Of a stretch of DNA of 64,000 bases, positions 25,661 to 33,791 are shown piece after piece. The notes beneath the pieces were generated by a model. The model was not told where the DNA came from and did not search any database. It saw only the letters and a list, made by a program, of their open reading frames with translations. This stretch comes from Pseudomonadota bacterium (GTDB lineage Bacteria; Pseudomonadota; Gammaproteobacteria; Burkholderiales; Burkholderiaceae_B). The stretch covers positions 1 through 64,000 of the forward strand of contig JAEWHK010000018.1 in NCBI GenBank assembly GCA_023387815.1. The letters run 5' to 3'. Made by a program: the position numbers and the translations under genes. Position 1 is the first letter of the stretch, and the number at the start of each line of letters is the position of its first letter.

Positions 25661-27357
25661 TGCAGATTTCCTTCCGATTTGACACCAACGCTGCTTGCCG
25701 TCTGCAGACTGGTTACGTTCTGTACGGTCAGTGCCTCCCGAAGGGTTTCCTGGTCAAGCCAGCCAAAGCGGATTAGGATTTCACCAATTGGCGCGCTTTC
25801 ATTGCGCTGAACTTCAAGTGCAAAGTCCAATTTGTCTTCATCAATGGCATGCCAGGTTAAAAGTAACTCCCCTAACCTCTGACGTTGCTGCACCAATTGT
25901 TCTCGACTCGGAAAATCGTGCATAGTCTTGTCCCAAACCAACCGTTTTCCGAAAAATTTACTTGCAAGAAACATGCGCCATGCCCTTGCTGCTGCCATTG
26001 CATTGATCATATTCCCGATCACCATTCTCGGAATTGAGAGCAGGGCATGTTCCCAGCCATATATTCTATTAACGAAGTAGGCGCGCTGCACTACTCGGCA
26101 GAAAAAAGCAAATAGGTTTGCCCACATCAACCACGGTAACCAACCGTTGGCACTAAAAGCAGATGGAAAATGCACTGTCCAGATGCCACACAAATCAAGG
26201 AGAAAAAAAACGATGAAATTGAACAATAGCAAGTACGCAAAGATGGCAATAAATGAAGTGAACAGCCCCTTACGATCGCGAAACAGTAAATACTTAGTTG
26301 CAACCGAGCCTGCCCAACCGACCTGCTGCCATCCTTGCAGTCCGATACCTAAAGTCCATCGTGCTTTCTGCCGATATGCTGTTCGAAATGTATTAGGGAA
26401 ATATTCCCGAACACCAAGAGGTATCAAAAGTTTGGATACCCTCTCCTGTCTGCCTCGAAATATCGAACGTCGTCGAACGATGTATTCGACCGGAAACTTT
26501 CCGAAAATCTGACGCATACCGCGTCTGGCGAGCCTGGTTCCGATGTCATAATCTTCGGTAAGACTTTCAGTGTTGAAAGGCTGATTATTCGTTTCGGCAG
26601 ACAACTCCATGAGTGCCCTTCTTGAAAAGCAAGTCCCAACGCCGGCAGACGGCACCATTCCCGACAAACTTTCCCTAACTACCAGATCTTTGGTATGCCA
26701 CTCTGCAAACTCGTCCATATATGTGCCCGCAACCAGCTCGAACCATTCTCTTTCCAAAGAGGTCACAGGCAACTGAATAAAGTCGATACGTGGCAAAAGA
26801 TAATTGAAGTATTTTAGTTCTAGCGGATGTAATACGTCTTCACTGTCATGGAGTACGATCCCTGCATATTGCGAGTTAAGCTGGTCACCTCTTGCAAAAA
26901 TAGCCTGGGTCAGCCAGTTAAGACAATCCGCCTTGCAAGTTGGGCCATCGTGAGGCACTTCGACACGCACCAACTGCCTATAACGTCGTCGCATGCGTTC
27001 TACTTCCTGGATCGTCCTGGCATCGTTTTGGTATGTACCAACGAAAATGGTGTAGTTCTTGTATTCAAGAGTCGAAACCATGTTTTCTAACATCAGCGCG
27101 ATAACGTCATACTCCAGCCATGCCGGAACCATAATAGCCATTTGTTGTTCGTCGACTGCGCGCAATTGTGCCACCGTAAGTGGGGCGTATTTTCGCTTCA
27201 CTGTAAAATAGCGGCGAATCTTACGAATCCAATACCATGTATCGATGAGCAAATCATCAAGACTGGAAAGCAGGATGATAAACCCTGTAATTGCGGTGAT
27301 AATTTCCAGACTGCGATAGTAATCGGCTAAGAAATAAGGCCAATAGAGCGATGACAT
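25657..27357 (-). CDS. nfrB: NfrB-like c-di-GMP-responsive membrane glycosyltransferase
   Basis: An inner-membrane family 2 glycosyltransferase of about 566 residues. One N-terminal hydrophobic span (ITAITGFIILLSSL) precedes the catalytic domain with VPAWLEYDVI, VLHDSEDVLHPLE (nucleotide-binding acidic motif) and LTEDYDIGTRLARRG. Two or three more hydrophobic spans follow (SFIAIFAYLLLFNFIVFFLL and beyond). The last 75 residues (RQRLGELLLTWHAIDEDKL, then GEILIRFGWLDQETLREAL) resemble an MshEN domain, a known c-di-GMP sensor. E. coli NfrB has the same layout and makes an N-acetylmannosamine-type polymer. The frame opens with TTG at 27372; I prefer the ATG at 27357, preceded by GGAA. Confidence 0.85.
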   Translation of the reverse strand: MSSLYWPYFLADYYRSLEIITAITGFIILLSSLDDLLIDTWYWIRKIRRYFTVKRKYAPLTVAQLRAVDEQQMAIMVPAWLEYDVIALMLENMVSTLEYKNYTIFVGTYQNDARTIQEVERMRRRYRQLVRVEVPHDGPTCKADCLNWLTQAIFARGDQLNSQYAGIVLHDSEDVLHPLELKYFNYLLPRIDFIQLPVTSLEREWFELVAGTYMDEFAEWHTKDLVVRESLSGMVPSAGVGTCFSRRALMELSAETNNQPFNTESLTEDYDIGTRLARRGMRQIFGKFPVEYIVRRRSIFRGRQERVSKLLIPLGVREYFPNTFRTAYRQKARWTLGIGLQGWQQVGWAGSVATKYLLFRDRKGLFTSFIAIFAYLLLFNFIVFFLLDLCGIWTVHFPSAFSANGWLPWLMWANLFAFFCRVVQRAYFVNRIYGWEHALLSIPRMVIGNMINAMAAARAWRMFLASKFFGKRLVWDKTMHDFPSREQLVQQRQRLGELLLTWHAIDEDKLDFALEVQRNESAPIGEILIRFGWLDQETLREALTVQNVTSLQTASSVGVKSEGNLQ

Positions 27358-27376
27358 CAAATTTTTTTCCAATAAA

Positions 27377-29641
27377 TTATTTCAAGTTTTCGTGCCTTTT
27401 TCTCGCTCTTGCGGCAAACGCGACCAGGATTAAAAATGCAAAAATAAGTATCACAATCAAGGGGATACTCCACGGCATGTTCCTTCGCCACACATAGAAT
27501 GCACTGCTTTGCGGAGTACGTGATCGTGTCAGGAATTCATCACCATCAAACCATATACGGGGGCCAGACGAATCCAGTAGCACGGCTGTACCGAAATTCA
27601 TGTCAAAGGGCTGCTCCAGTTGAGCGTGAGTTGAATTGACGGGATACCAAATCAGGCCATCCTGACCATGACTTCGCACTACCTGGGCTGCGCTCAACTG
27701 ATCCGCCACAGTGACTGAAGGCAGTGCGAGACTGTTGGCATGAATTTGCCCGTCCTTATTTGCTCTTATGAGCCGAGCAACTCCATCTATCTGTGTCTCC
27801 ATTGCGACAAAGGCTCGATTTGGCACAACACGGCGATTATCAGCAGCCTCAACCAGCGTAGTGCCGTGAACCGACAGACCAGTTGAGATGGCGAGATTAA
27901 TGAGGGTCTGCACGCTGGTCGCTGGCTTAACAAAGTAGTCTGGCGGAACGAACAACTGAGGGGTTCCGGCTAACAGAGGAAGCACTCCTGCAAAAGTACC
28001 GTCAGGATTAGCAGCACCCTTCAGTATGTGACTGGAGGGCAGGACTGTAATTGGAAAGCCAGTCTTACTGTAGGAAAAATCCTTCGGCGCGCTCGCGGTT
28101 GAATGTTGTACAGCCCGCTGTACTGATACTCGCAGGGTATTGTTTATGCCCATCACGTACGGGGGAACTCGCGTAGTAAGACTCTCGGGACGCCCGTTCG
28201 CTCTCAGCTGCTTGGCATCTAACAAAACGTCATTCCAGAATATCGTCATTACGGGTCGAACGCCTGAAGGATCAGTTGCAGCACTTACATCTATCGTTAA
28301 ACTCTCTGCTGATCTCCCGTCAGCAGAAAACAGAGATAAAGGAATGTTTGCTACCCAGCTTCCTTTTTCATAGACCGAAAAAGTGGGTGAACTAGACCCC
28401 GCCGATACTATATCCACAGTATTGTTCGATGCTGTCTTTTCTTCAGGAACACGTAGGGAATTTTTCTGCTCTGATGTCAAAAGGGGTTCTATAGCCTGAA
28501 CAAATGTGGACACTGGTTGACTACCGCTAATATCAGCGACTTTCAGCACAGACTGATTAGTAAACGTGCTGAGCGTAAGCCCTGACGAGGCGAGAGACTT
28601 CGCCGCAAGAGACATGCGCTCCTTGCGCCATGCGTTGAAAGCTCGAATCGCATCCGGGTCTGAATTTAGTTGGGCCTGTAAAGCGTCCAAACTACTGTTA
28701 ATTTGCTCTTGCAACCGAGAATCGACAACTGCAATGTCTGCTGCCAAAGCATGTGCCCCCAGAGTAAGTAGGGCACCAGTCTGAGCCAAATCCGAAACGG
28801 CGATTTGATCGCCCTTCAGAAGAGCGGCATAAGCCGGAATTGAGGCCAGCGCGGGCGGAACCGTCACATCCTTCATATCCACGACATCGCCGATACCCGG
28901 AAAAGCGAGTACTTTCACAGGGCGCCCCAGCCGCCCAAGAATCGTGCCAACTCTCCAGGCAGTATCGAATCCGCTGTGGCTAATATTGCTACCGGCGACA
29001 AGCAACACGGGTTCCTTGGGCAGTATTTGCCATGCTTGGGTCACATTTGTAATACTTTGGGAATTAAATCGATATCGTAAAGCGGTATCGAAACTGACTG
29101 CCAATCGATTCCCGATATCATGACGATTCGAACATTGGCCGACTGCGGATGCTAATTCATTCGCGCACTCAGACTGTGGACCGACTGACTCCCAATCTAC
29201 ATCCAACTGGATGAATTTTCCTGTTTTTTTATCTTTTGGAACTACAAGGTTTTTGCGGATTTCGCCATCAGGATCTGTGGTCAGTTCAACAATTTCGGAT
29301 TCTCCTCCGACAGAAAGTACAGCACCCGCCCGCAAGCGACTATTCAAGACATATTTCGCTCGAAAATTGATAGACGCCGCGACCAGGTCGATGCCTTCAG
29401 TGAGTGGAAAGTAGATTCCGAGCTGTGGCTGGTCATCCGTCAACAGAATGTCCTTCGAAAAACCAAGATCTGATAGTCGTACCGTGCGATTGACGTAGGT
29501 CTGATCCATCAACTGTCTGAGCGCATCGCCGACAGGAGATGCGCTCACACTAAAAGGCAGCGTAAGTAATGCATTCAGAAGTACTCTCTGAACGAATGGC
29601 TGCAACGATCCTTGCGAAAAAAGTTTCACAATATATCTCAA
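27377..29641 (-). CDS. BcsB-like periplasmic polysaccharide synthase partner, membrane anchored
   Basis: A 754-residue protein with a signal sequence (VLLNALLTLPFSVSA), a long periplasmic part and one C-terminal transmembrane helix (IPLIVILIFAFLILVAFAA) followed by a basic tail. This is the BcsB topology. BcsB-like segments include VRLSDLGFSKDILL at the start (a GF/LG-type jelly-roll entry) and SGFDTAWRVGTILGRLG in the middle. BcsB binds the nascent chain and couples cellulose synthase BcsA to the periplasm. It ends 20 bases before nfrB and is in the same operon, so it may do this for NfrB. E. coli nfrAB lacks a BcsB neighbour, so this arrangement is a variant. Confidence 0.75.
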   Translation of the reverse strand: MRYIVKLFSQGSLQPFVQRVLLNALLTLPFSVSASPVGDALRQLMDQTYVNRTVRLSDLGFSKDILLTDDQPQLGIYFPLTEGIDLVAASINFRAKYVLNSRLRAGAVLSVGGESEIVELTTDPDGEIRKNLVVPKDKKTGKFIQLDVDWESVGPQSECANELASAVGQCSNRHDIGNRLAVSFDTALRYRFNSQSITNVTQAWQILPKEPVLLVAGSNISHSGFDTAWRVGTILGRLGRPVKVLAFPGIGDVVDMKDVTVPPALASIPAYAALLKGDQIAVSDLAQTGALLTLGAHALAADIAVVDSRLQEQINSSLDALQAQLNSDPDAIRAFNAWRKERMSLAAKSLASSGLTLSTFTNQSVLKVADISGSQPVSTFVQAIEPLLTSEQKNSLRVPEEKTASNNTVDIVSAGSSSPTFSVYEKGSWVANIPLSLFSADGRSAESLTIDVSAATDPSGVRPVMTIFWNDVLLDAKQLRANGRPESLTTRVPPYVMGINNTLRVSVQRAVQHSTASAPKDFSYSKTGFPITVLPSSHILKGAANPDGTFAGVLPLLAGTPQLFVPPDYFVKPATSVQTLINLAISTGLSVHGTTLVEAADNRRVVPNRAFVAMETQIDGVARLIRANKDGQIHANSLALPSVTVADQLSAAQVVRSHGQDGLIWYPVNSTHAQLEQPFDMNFGTAVLLDSSGPRIWFDGDEFLTRSRTPQSSAFYVWRRNMPWSIPLIVILIFAFLILVAFAARARKRHENLK

Positions 29642-29977
29642 AACTAATTAATTTGATCAAGATGATGGATGCGAATACTGCTGCCCAGGACGCAGGTGTG
29701 TCCCTTTAAATAAGCTTCTTAAGAATCGCAGTGAGTAGTAACCGCGAGAAAAAGTTCGCTCGATCAGTATTGGTTTCGTGACGGATTATACTGATAAGGC
29801 TGATCCAGAACTATTTCAAACGCCATAATCATTACTAAATAATTCAAAGTGTTGTAAATTGTTCAATATTTTGGATTTATTCGGGGCCAACGCAGTCGTG
29901 CCACGACAGTATGGCTTATAACGTCAGCCCCGAGCGCTGCTCGGCTCAGTTGATGCAGGATCCATGCCATTTCGCAC
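29642..29977. other. Intergenic region upstream of the NfrB/BcsB operon
   Basis: This gap of 336 bases lies between the starts of the minus-strand synthase operon and the end of the EAL gene. It is AT-rich and must contain the operon promoter. I see no gene, strong hairpin or convincing promoter boxes. Confidence 0.5.
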
Positions 29978-31516
29978 TCAACGAGTATTCAACGCAACTT
30001 CCAGTTGTGCTTTAGGCATGGGCCGCCCAATCAAATATCCCTGGAACCGCCGACAGCCTTTCGTGTATAAGTGATCGCGCTGCGCTTTCGTCTCCAGTCC
30101 CTCTGCCACAACTGTCATTTCCATGGAAAGGGCTAGATTAATGATCGAATCGATGATTTTATCGGCGTTGGGATTCGTCAGAACCGCTGTTACAAATTCC
30201 TTAGGTATCTTGATCTCTGAAAAAAGCCGTGACTCCAGTAAATAGGAAAGTGATGAGTACCCAGTACCAAAATCATCCAGTGATAAACTGATCCCTCTAG
30301 AGATGAGTCGTCGTAACTTGATTATCGTGTCACGAGAGCGCCTCAAAAAGACGCTTTCGGTAATTTCAAACCGGAGCCGATCGGCATTGGCTCCTGTACG
30401 ATCAAGTATGTCCAATACCGTCCGAACAAAATCAGGGTGATGAAATTGTCGGGCGCTGACATTTACCGAAATGGTAAGCTTCTTTCTATTCGGCAAAAGT
30501 GCCCATTCAGCTAACTGTAGGCAGACTTCCTCGATCATCCAAGACCCCACGGCAATAATCTGGCCGGACTCTTCTGAAACAATGATGAACTCCTCGGGAT
30601 TCACCATACCTCGTTCGGGATGCTCCCAACGTATAAGTGCCTCGACTCCCACCGCGCGCCCGTTCTCATTTACTTGTAATTGGTAGAACACCATGAACTG
30701 CGACAGCTCCAGCCCCTTGCGAATTTCCAACTCAAGTGATGATCGCGACTGAACGCTTTTTTCAGAGATCGGGTCGTAAAAGTGGATTGTCTCGTTCTCT
30801 GCGTTTTTTGAGTCATGCATGGCCAGTTCAGCCCGTTTAATCCAAGTATTCGCCGATAGACAAGATTCATCCGAAATCGCGATACCAATATTCATGCTAA
30901 TAAGCTGCTCATGCCCCTTTACTTTCAACAAAGACTGAAAAGGCAATTGAATTTGCTGGGCATAGCTATACGCATATTCTCTTACTTGCCTGCACTCATG
31001 ATGTCGATAACCAGGAATGATGACAAATTGGTCGCCACCGACCCTAGCCAGGAAATCGTCAAATTTCAGCATCTCGGACAACACTCTTGCGATTTCGACA
31101 ATAATACTGTCACTTACGTCGCGACCAAATGTAACGGTGATCCTCTGAAAATTGGCGAGATCGATAAATAGTAAAGCTGAATACAGAACCTTGTCCGTGC
31201 CGTTGAAACTCATTTGACTTATGAAATCCTGGATGCTCCGCTCATTGGGCAGACCCGTTAGGCGATCAGTTCTTAAGGTCTCCGCAAGTTGCTCTTGAGC
31301 CATTTTGCGTTTTCTTACCTCTTCAAATAGTTCACGCGTGCGACTTTTTGTTCGAAGCATCAGCAAAATCCAAATAGCCAACGTCGCAGTTAATAGCGCA
31401 AGAGCAAAAGCTGTAATCAGTGCTTTATACATTAGCCGCCAGTTTTGTTTGCTGACACGTTCATAAATATAATCTCCAATATTTTTGCGGAGTATGCAAA
31501 TTTGTATCATTGTCAT
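29978..31516 (-). CDS. EAL-domain c-di-GMP phosphodiesterase with degenerate GGDEF
   Basis: A 512-residue membrane protein. One transmembrane helix at about 30-54 is followed by a GGDEF domain (LTGLPNERSI, signature GGDQF at 160-164, so degenerate) and an EAL domain with the catalytic set intact: EALIRW at 292-297, NVSARQF, EITES, DDFGTGYSS at 414-422, Lys436, AEGLET and FQGYLIG. It should hydrolyse c-di-GMP, with the GGDEF perhaps only sensing GTP. The frame stays open without a start codon upstream from 31516 to about 31633, so the N-terminal sensor may be truncated. Its place beside the NfrB operon suggests it tunes c-di-GMP for that synthase. Confidence 0.82.
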   Translation of the reverse strand: MTMIQICILRKNIGDYIYERVSKQNWRLMYKALITAFALALLTATLAIWILLMLRTKSRTRELFEEVRKRKMAQEQLAETLRTDRLTGLPNERSIQDFISQMSFNGTDKVLYSALLFIDLANFQRITVTFGRDVSDSIIVEIARVLSEMLKFDDFLARVGGDQFVIIPGYRHHECRQVREYAYSYAQQIQLPFQSLLKVKGHEQLISMNIGIAISDESCLSANTWIKRAELAMHDSKNAENETIHFYDPISEKSVQSRSSLELEIRKGLELSQFMVFYQLQVNENGRAVGVEALIRWEHPERGMVNPEEFIIVSEESGQIIAVGSWMIEEVCLQLAEWALLPNRKKLTISVNVSARQFHHPDFVRTVLDILDRTGANADRLRFEITESVFLRRSRDTIIKLRRLISRGISLSLDDFGTGYSSLSYLLESRLFSEIKIPKEFVTAVLTNPNADKIIDSIINLALSMEMTVVAEGLETKAQRDHLYTKGCRRFQGYLIGRPMPKAQLEVALNTR

Positions 31517-31969
31517 TATATTGGCAAATATATGCTTGCACCTGTCGTCGATATTTAAATTATCAAGCTTTTGTGCAAGTGCTACGTCTAATAAGACTGG
31601 CAGACGAGTGTAGGTCGGCAGCGAATATTGTCACGCAATTGACCTTATCCAAACACTATTTAGACCGACTATACAGGCACAATATTACCGATTGTAACCA
31701 TCAAAAATATGTTAGATATAGACACCAATCAGAAAAAATTTGTGTACATAAGTAGTAACAATTGTTTGCTAATAGCCATCTCGCATCACTAAAAGGGCGA
31801 CTAATTGCGCTTTTTGAGTCTTCAATTCCGTATTGTATATCTCAATACTGCCGTATGATTATATGTACATGATGGCCAAATTTTCGCTCTAAGAACTTGC
31901 TCCTTAGCACTATAATATCCGACAGTGTCCAATCATATATTTAGTTACAATTAGAATCGGTTACGAGAC
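31517..31969. other. Divergent intergenic region between two c-di-GMP genes
   Basis: A 453-base AT-rich region between divergent genes. The first 115 bases continue the reading frame of the EAL protein without a start codon (translation runs LPTYTRLPVLLDVALAQKL, preceded by a stop at about 31634), which may be a decayed sensor region. A TATAAT lies at 31911-31916 before the diguanylate cyclase gene, but I find no -35 at the right distance. Confidence 0.45.
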
Positions 31970-32917
31970 ATGGCAAATGACATCCACGAATATCCGTTTG
32001 AGAGTTATATGCACCCAGCCAACGCGCGGACCCAATCCGTATTAATAGTTGATGATGTAGAGAATAATATTTCGAATGCATCCGTGGCACTGAATGATAC
32101 GTGCGAAGTGATTCTTGCACAAAACGGATTAGAGGCACTCAGACTGGCGAATAAGCTTCGTCCCGATCTGATTTTACTTAGCACCCGAATGCGCGATATG
32201 GACGGTTTTGAAATCATTAGCCAGCTGAAATCGAATCACTACACACGCGCAATTCCGATCGTTGTGATGTCAAAAGCCGGGGACGAAGTCGAGGAAACCA
32301 AAAGCTTCGCTTTAGGCGCAATTGATTACATAACAATACCTCAGAGTGCCTCCATATTACAGGCCCGAGTCAGGATCCATCTTCGAGCTGACCAGCAAAG
32401 AAAAACGCTGCAGCACTTGTCACAATTTGACGGCCTGACTGGCGTACTGAATCGAAGGATTTTCGACGATTTGCTGATGCAATGCTGGAATGCCCGAAAA
32501 GAAACCAACCGTTCTCTTTCGTTGCTTTTTATTGATGTCGATAATTTCAAAGACATAAATGACGCTTTCGGTCATTTAGCTGGCGATGATGCTTTGCGAT
32601 TGGTGGCGAAGACGATAACAAACCAAATAGAACGGGCATCAGATATTGTTGCGCGGTATGGGGGGGAGGAATTCTCCTGCCTGCTTCCTAATACAGAGGT
32701 GGAAGGCGCAAAACGCCTGGCCGAGAAAATCAGAATCGCTATCAATCGACTTGAGGTGCAGGATCCTCAGGGCCGAGCCACAAAGTCTCTTTCGGTTAGC
32801 ATTGGCATAGCAAGTACAAGTTCTGAAGCGTATCCGAGTTATCAAGATTTTATTTCTAGTGCTGATCGTAGGCTGTATGCCGCGAAACGGAGTGGTCGAA
32901 ATGTCGTCGTATACTAA
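31970..32917 (+). CDS. Diguanylate cyclase with a pseudo-receiver domain
   Basis: A 315-residue response-regulator-like protein: receiver domain at about 22-140, GGDEF domain at about 150-315. The GGDEF signature is GGEEF (231-235), and an RxxD inhibitory site (RASD, 222-225) sits five residues before it, as in PleD, so it should make c-di-GMP with feedback control. The receiver keeps the acidic pair (IVDD, 28-29), but the phospho-acceptor position is Ser71 (LILLSTRMRDMDG, where Asp is expected) and the conserved Lys is Ile123 (YITIPQ). It therefore cannot be phosphorylated in the standard way. It probably supplies c-di-GMP to the nearby NfrB-like synthase. Confidence 0.87.
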   Translation: MANDIHEYPFESYMHPANARTQSVLIVDDVENNISNASVALNDTCEVILAQNGLEALRLANKLRPDLILLSTRMRDMDGFEIISQLKSNHYTRAIPIVVMSKAGDEVEETKSFALGAIDYITIPQSASILQARVRIHLRADQQRKTLQHLSQFDGLTGVLNRRIFDDLLMQCWNARKETNRSLSLLFIDVDNFKDINDAFGHLAGDDALRLVAKTITNQIERASDIVARYGGEEFSCLLPNTEVEGAKRLAEKIRIAINRLEVQDPQGRATKSLSVSIGIASTSSEAYPSYQDFISSADRRLYAAKRSGRNVVVY

Positions 32918-33076
32918 AGATTTTGAGAATGAAAGTGAACTTGTGCATTTAGCGAAGTACGCGCGACAAAAATGTCAATTGTGGTTAACTTTACAAATGT
33001 GATTTTTCCAAACCAGAGCGTTTGTATTAAATTGTTGGTTTGTGTATTGTATTTGTAACTTCAAGCAAGGATAATC

Positions 33077-33577
33077 ATGAAATTAATAAAAAAATCTGCG
33101 TTGACAGTCATTCCTCTTGTATTTATGTTGGCAGGTTGCAATACGACAAATAGAGCAACCGCACCGAACGCTACCACAACTACCCCTCCTGTTCAAACGG
33201 CATCGACGCAAGGCGCCTCAGTTGATGTCTATGCGGCCAGCAACGCAGCGATCAACGGTTACCGTCCAATCCGTCTGAATAGCCAGCAGGTCATCTATAT
33301 CAGCCCCCGTTCTGTGGTTAACAGAAGCCATGTTCGCGGGATCGATATCATCAAAGACACGCAGGGCCGCAATTATGTAAAACTGAGCCTGAATCCACAA
33401 GGCGTCGCATTAATTAACACCATCCCCGCCAATCAGGGATTTGCCACAACAGTTGGCGGTCAGCTTGCATCACTGACGGGTGTACGGCAGGGAAGCGACT
33501 TCCTCTTCAATGTGCGAGATCAGCAAGTTGCGGCCAATATTGTGCGTGCGATCGTGCCTCAACAGGCTAGTCGTTAA
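33077..33577 (+). CDS. Small lipoprotein of unknown function
   Basis: A 166-residue lipoprotein. The signal peptide MKLIKKSALTVIPLVFMLAGC ends in a clear lipobox (LAGC, Cys21). A Thr/Ala/Pro-rich linker follows (about 22-50), then a folded domain with alternating beta strands (INGYRPIRLNSQQVIYIS, then NYVKLSLNPQGVALINTI). That last part resembles the first periplasmic domain of SecD, but the match is weak. AAGGATA lies before the start. It has no operon partner, and a strong terminator follows. The function is not known. Confidence 0.75.
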   Translation: MKLIKKSALTVIPLVFMLAGCNTTNRATAPNATTTTPPVQTASTQGASVDVYAASNAAINGYRPIRLNSQQVIYISPRSVVNRSHVRGIDIIKDTQGRNYVKLSLNPQGVALINTIPANQGFATTVGGQLASLTGVRQGSDFLFNVRDQQVAANIVRAIVPQQASR

Positions 33578-33620
33578 GGTAAAAAACTACAGTCTGGACC
33601 ACCCTTGGGACTCAGTAATG

Positions 33621-33660
33621 ATAAAAGCCTTGTGGAAAGAGACCTCCACAAGGCTTTTAT
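33621..33660. terminator. Strong bidirectional rho-independent terminator
   Basis: ATAAAAGCCTTGTGGA and TCCACAAGGCTTTTAT form a perfect 16-base-pair stem with an 8-base loop, with the A run and T run built into the stem ends. It lies 43 bases after the lipoprotein gene and between it and the convergent ATP-grasp gene, so it can work in both directions. Confidence 0.88.
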
Positions 33661-33791
33661 TTAATATCCCAGCAAAGAACCGTACCTAACCAGTGAAAAA
33701 CTGCTCATTTGATAACAGAATAGAAATCACAAATGAGTATGACAAATAAAACCAGACGCCGGATATACAATCTGTCCATCAAATTAAAGGA

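Noticed and set aside
31510..31755. Plus-strand frame in the c-di-GMP gene intergenic region
   Set aside because: No ribosome site, no family features, and it runs opposite to the continued frame of the EAL protein.
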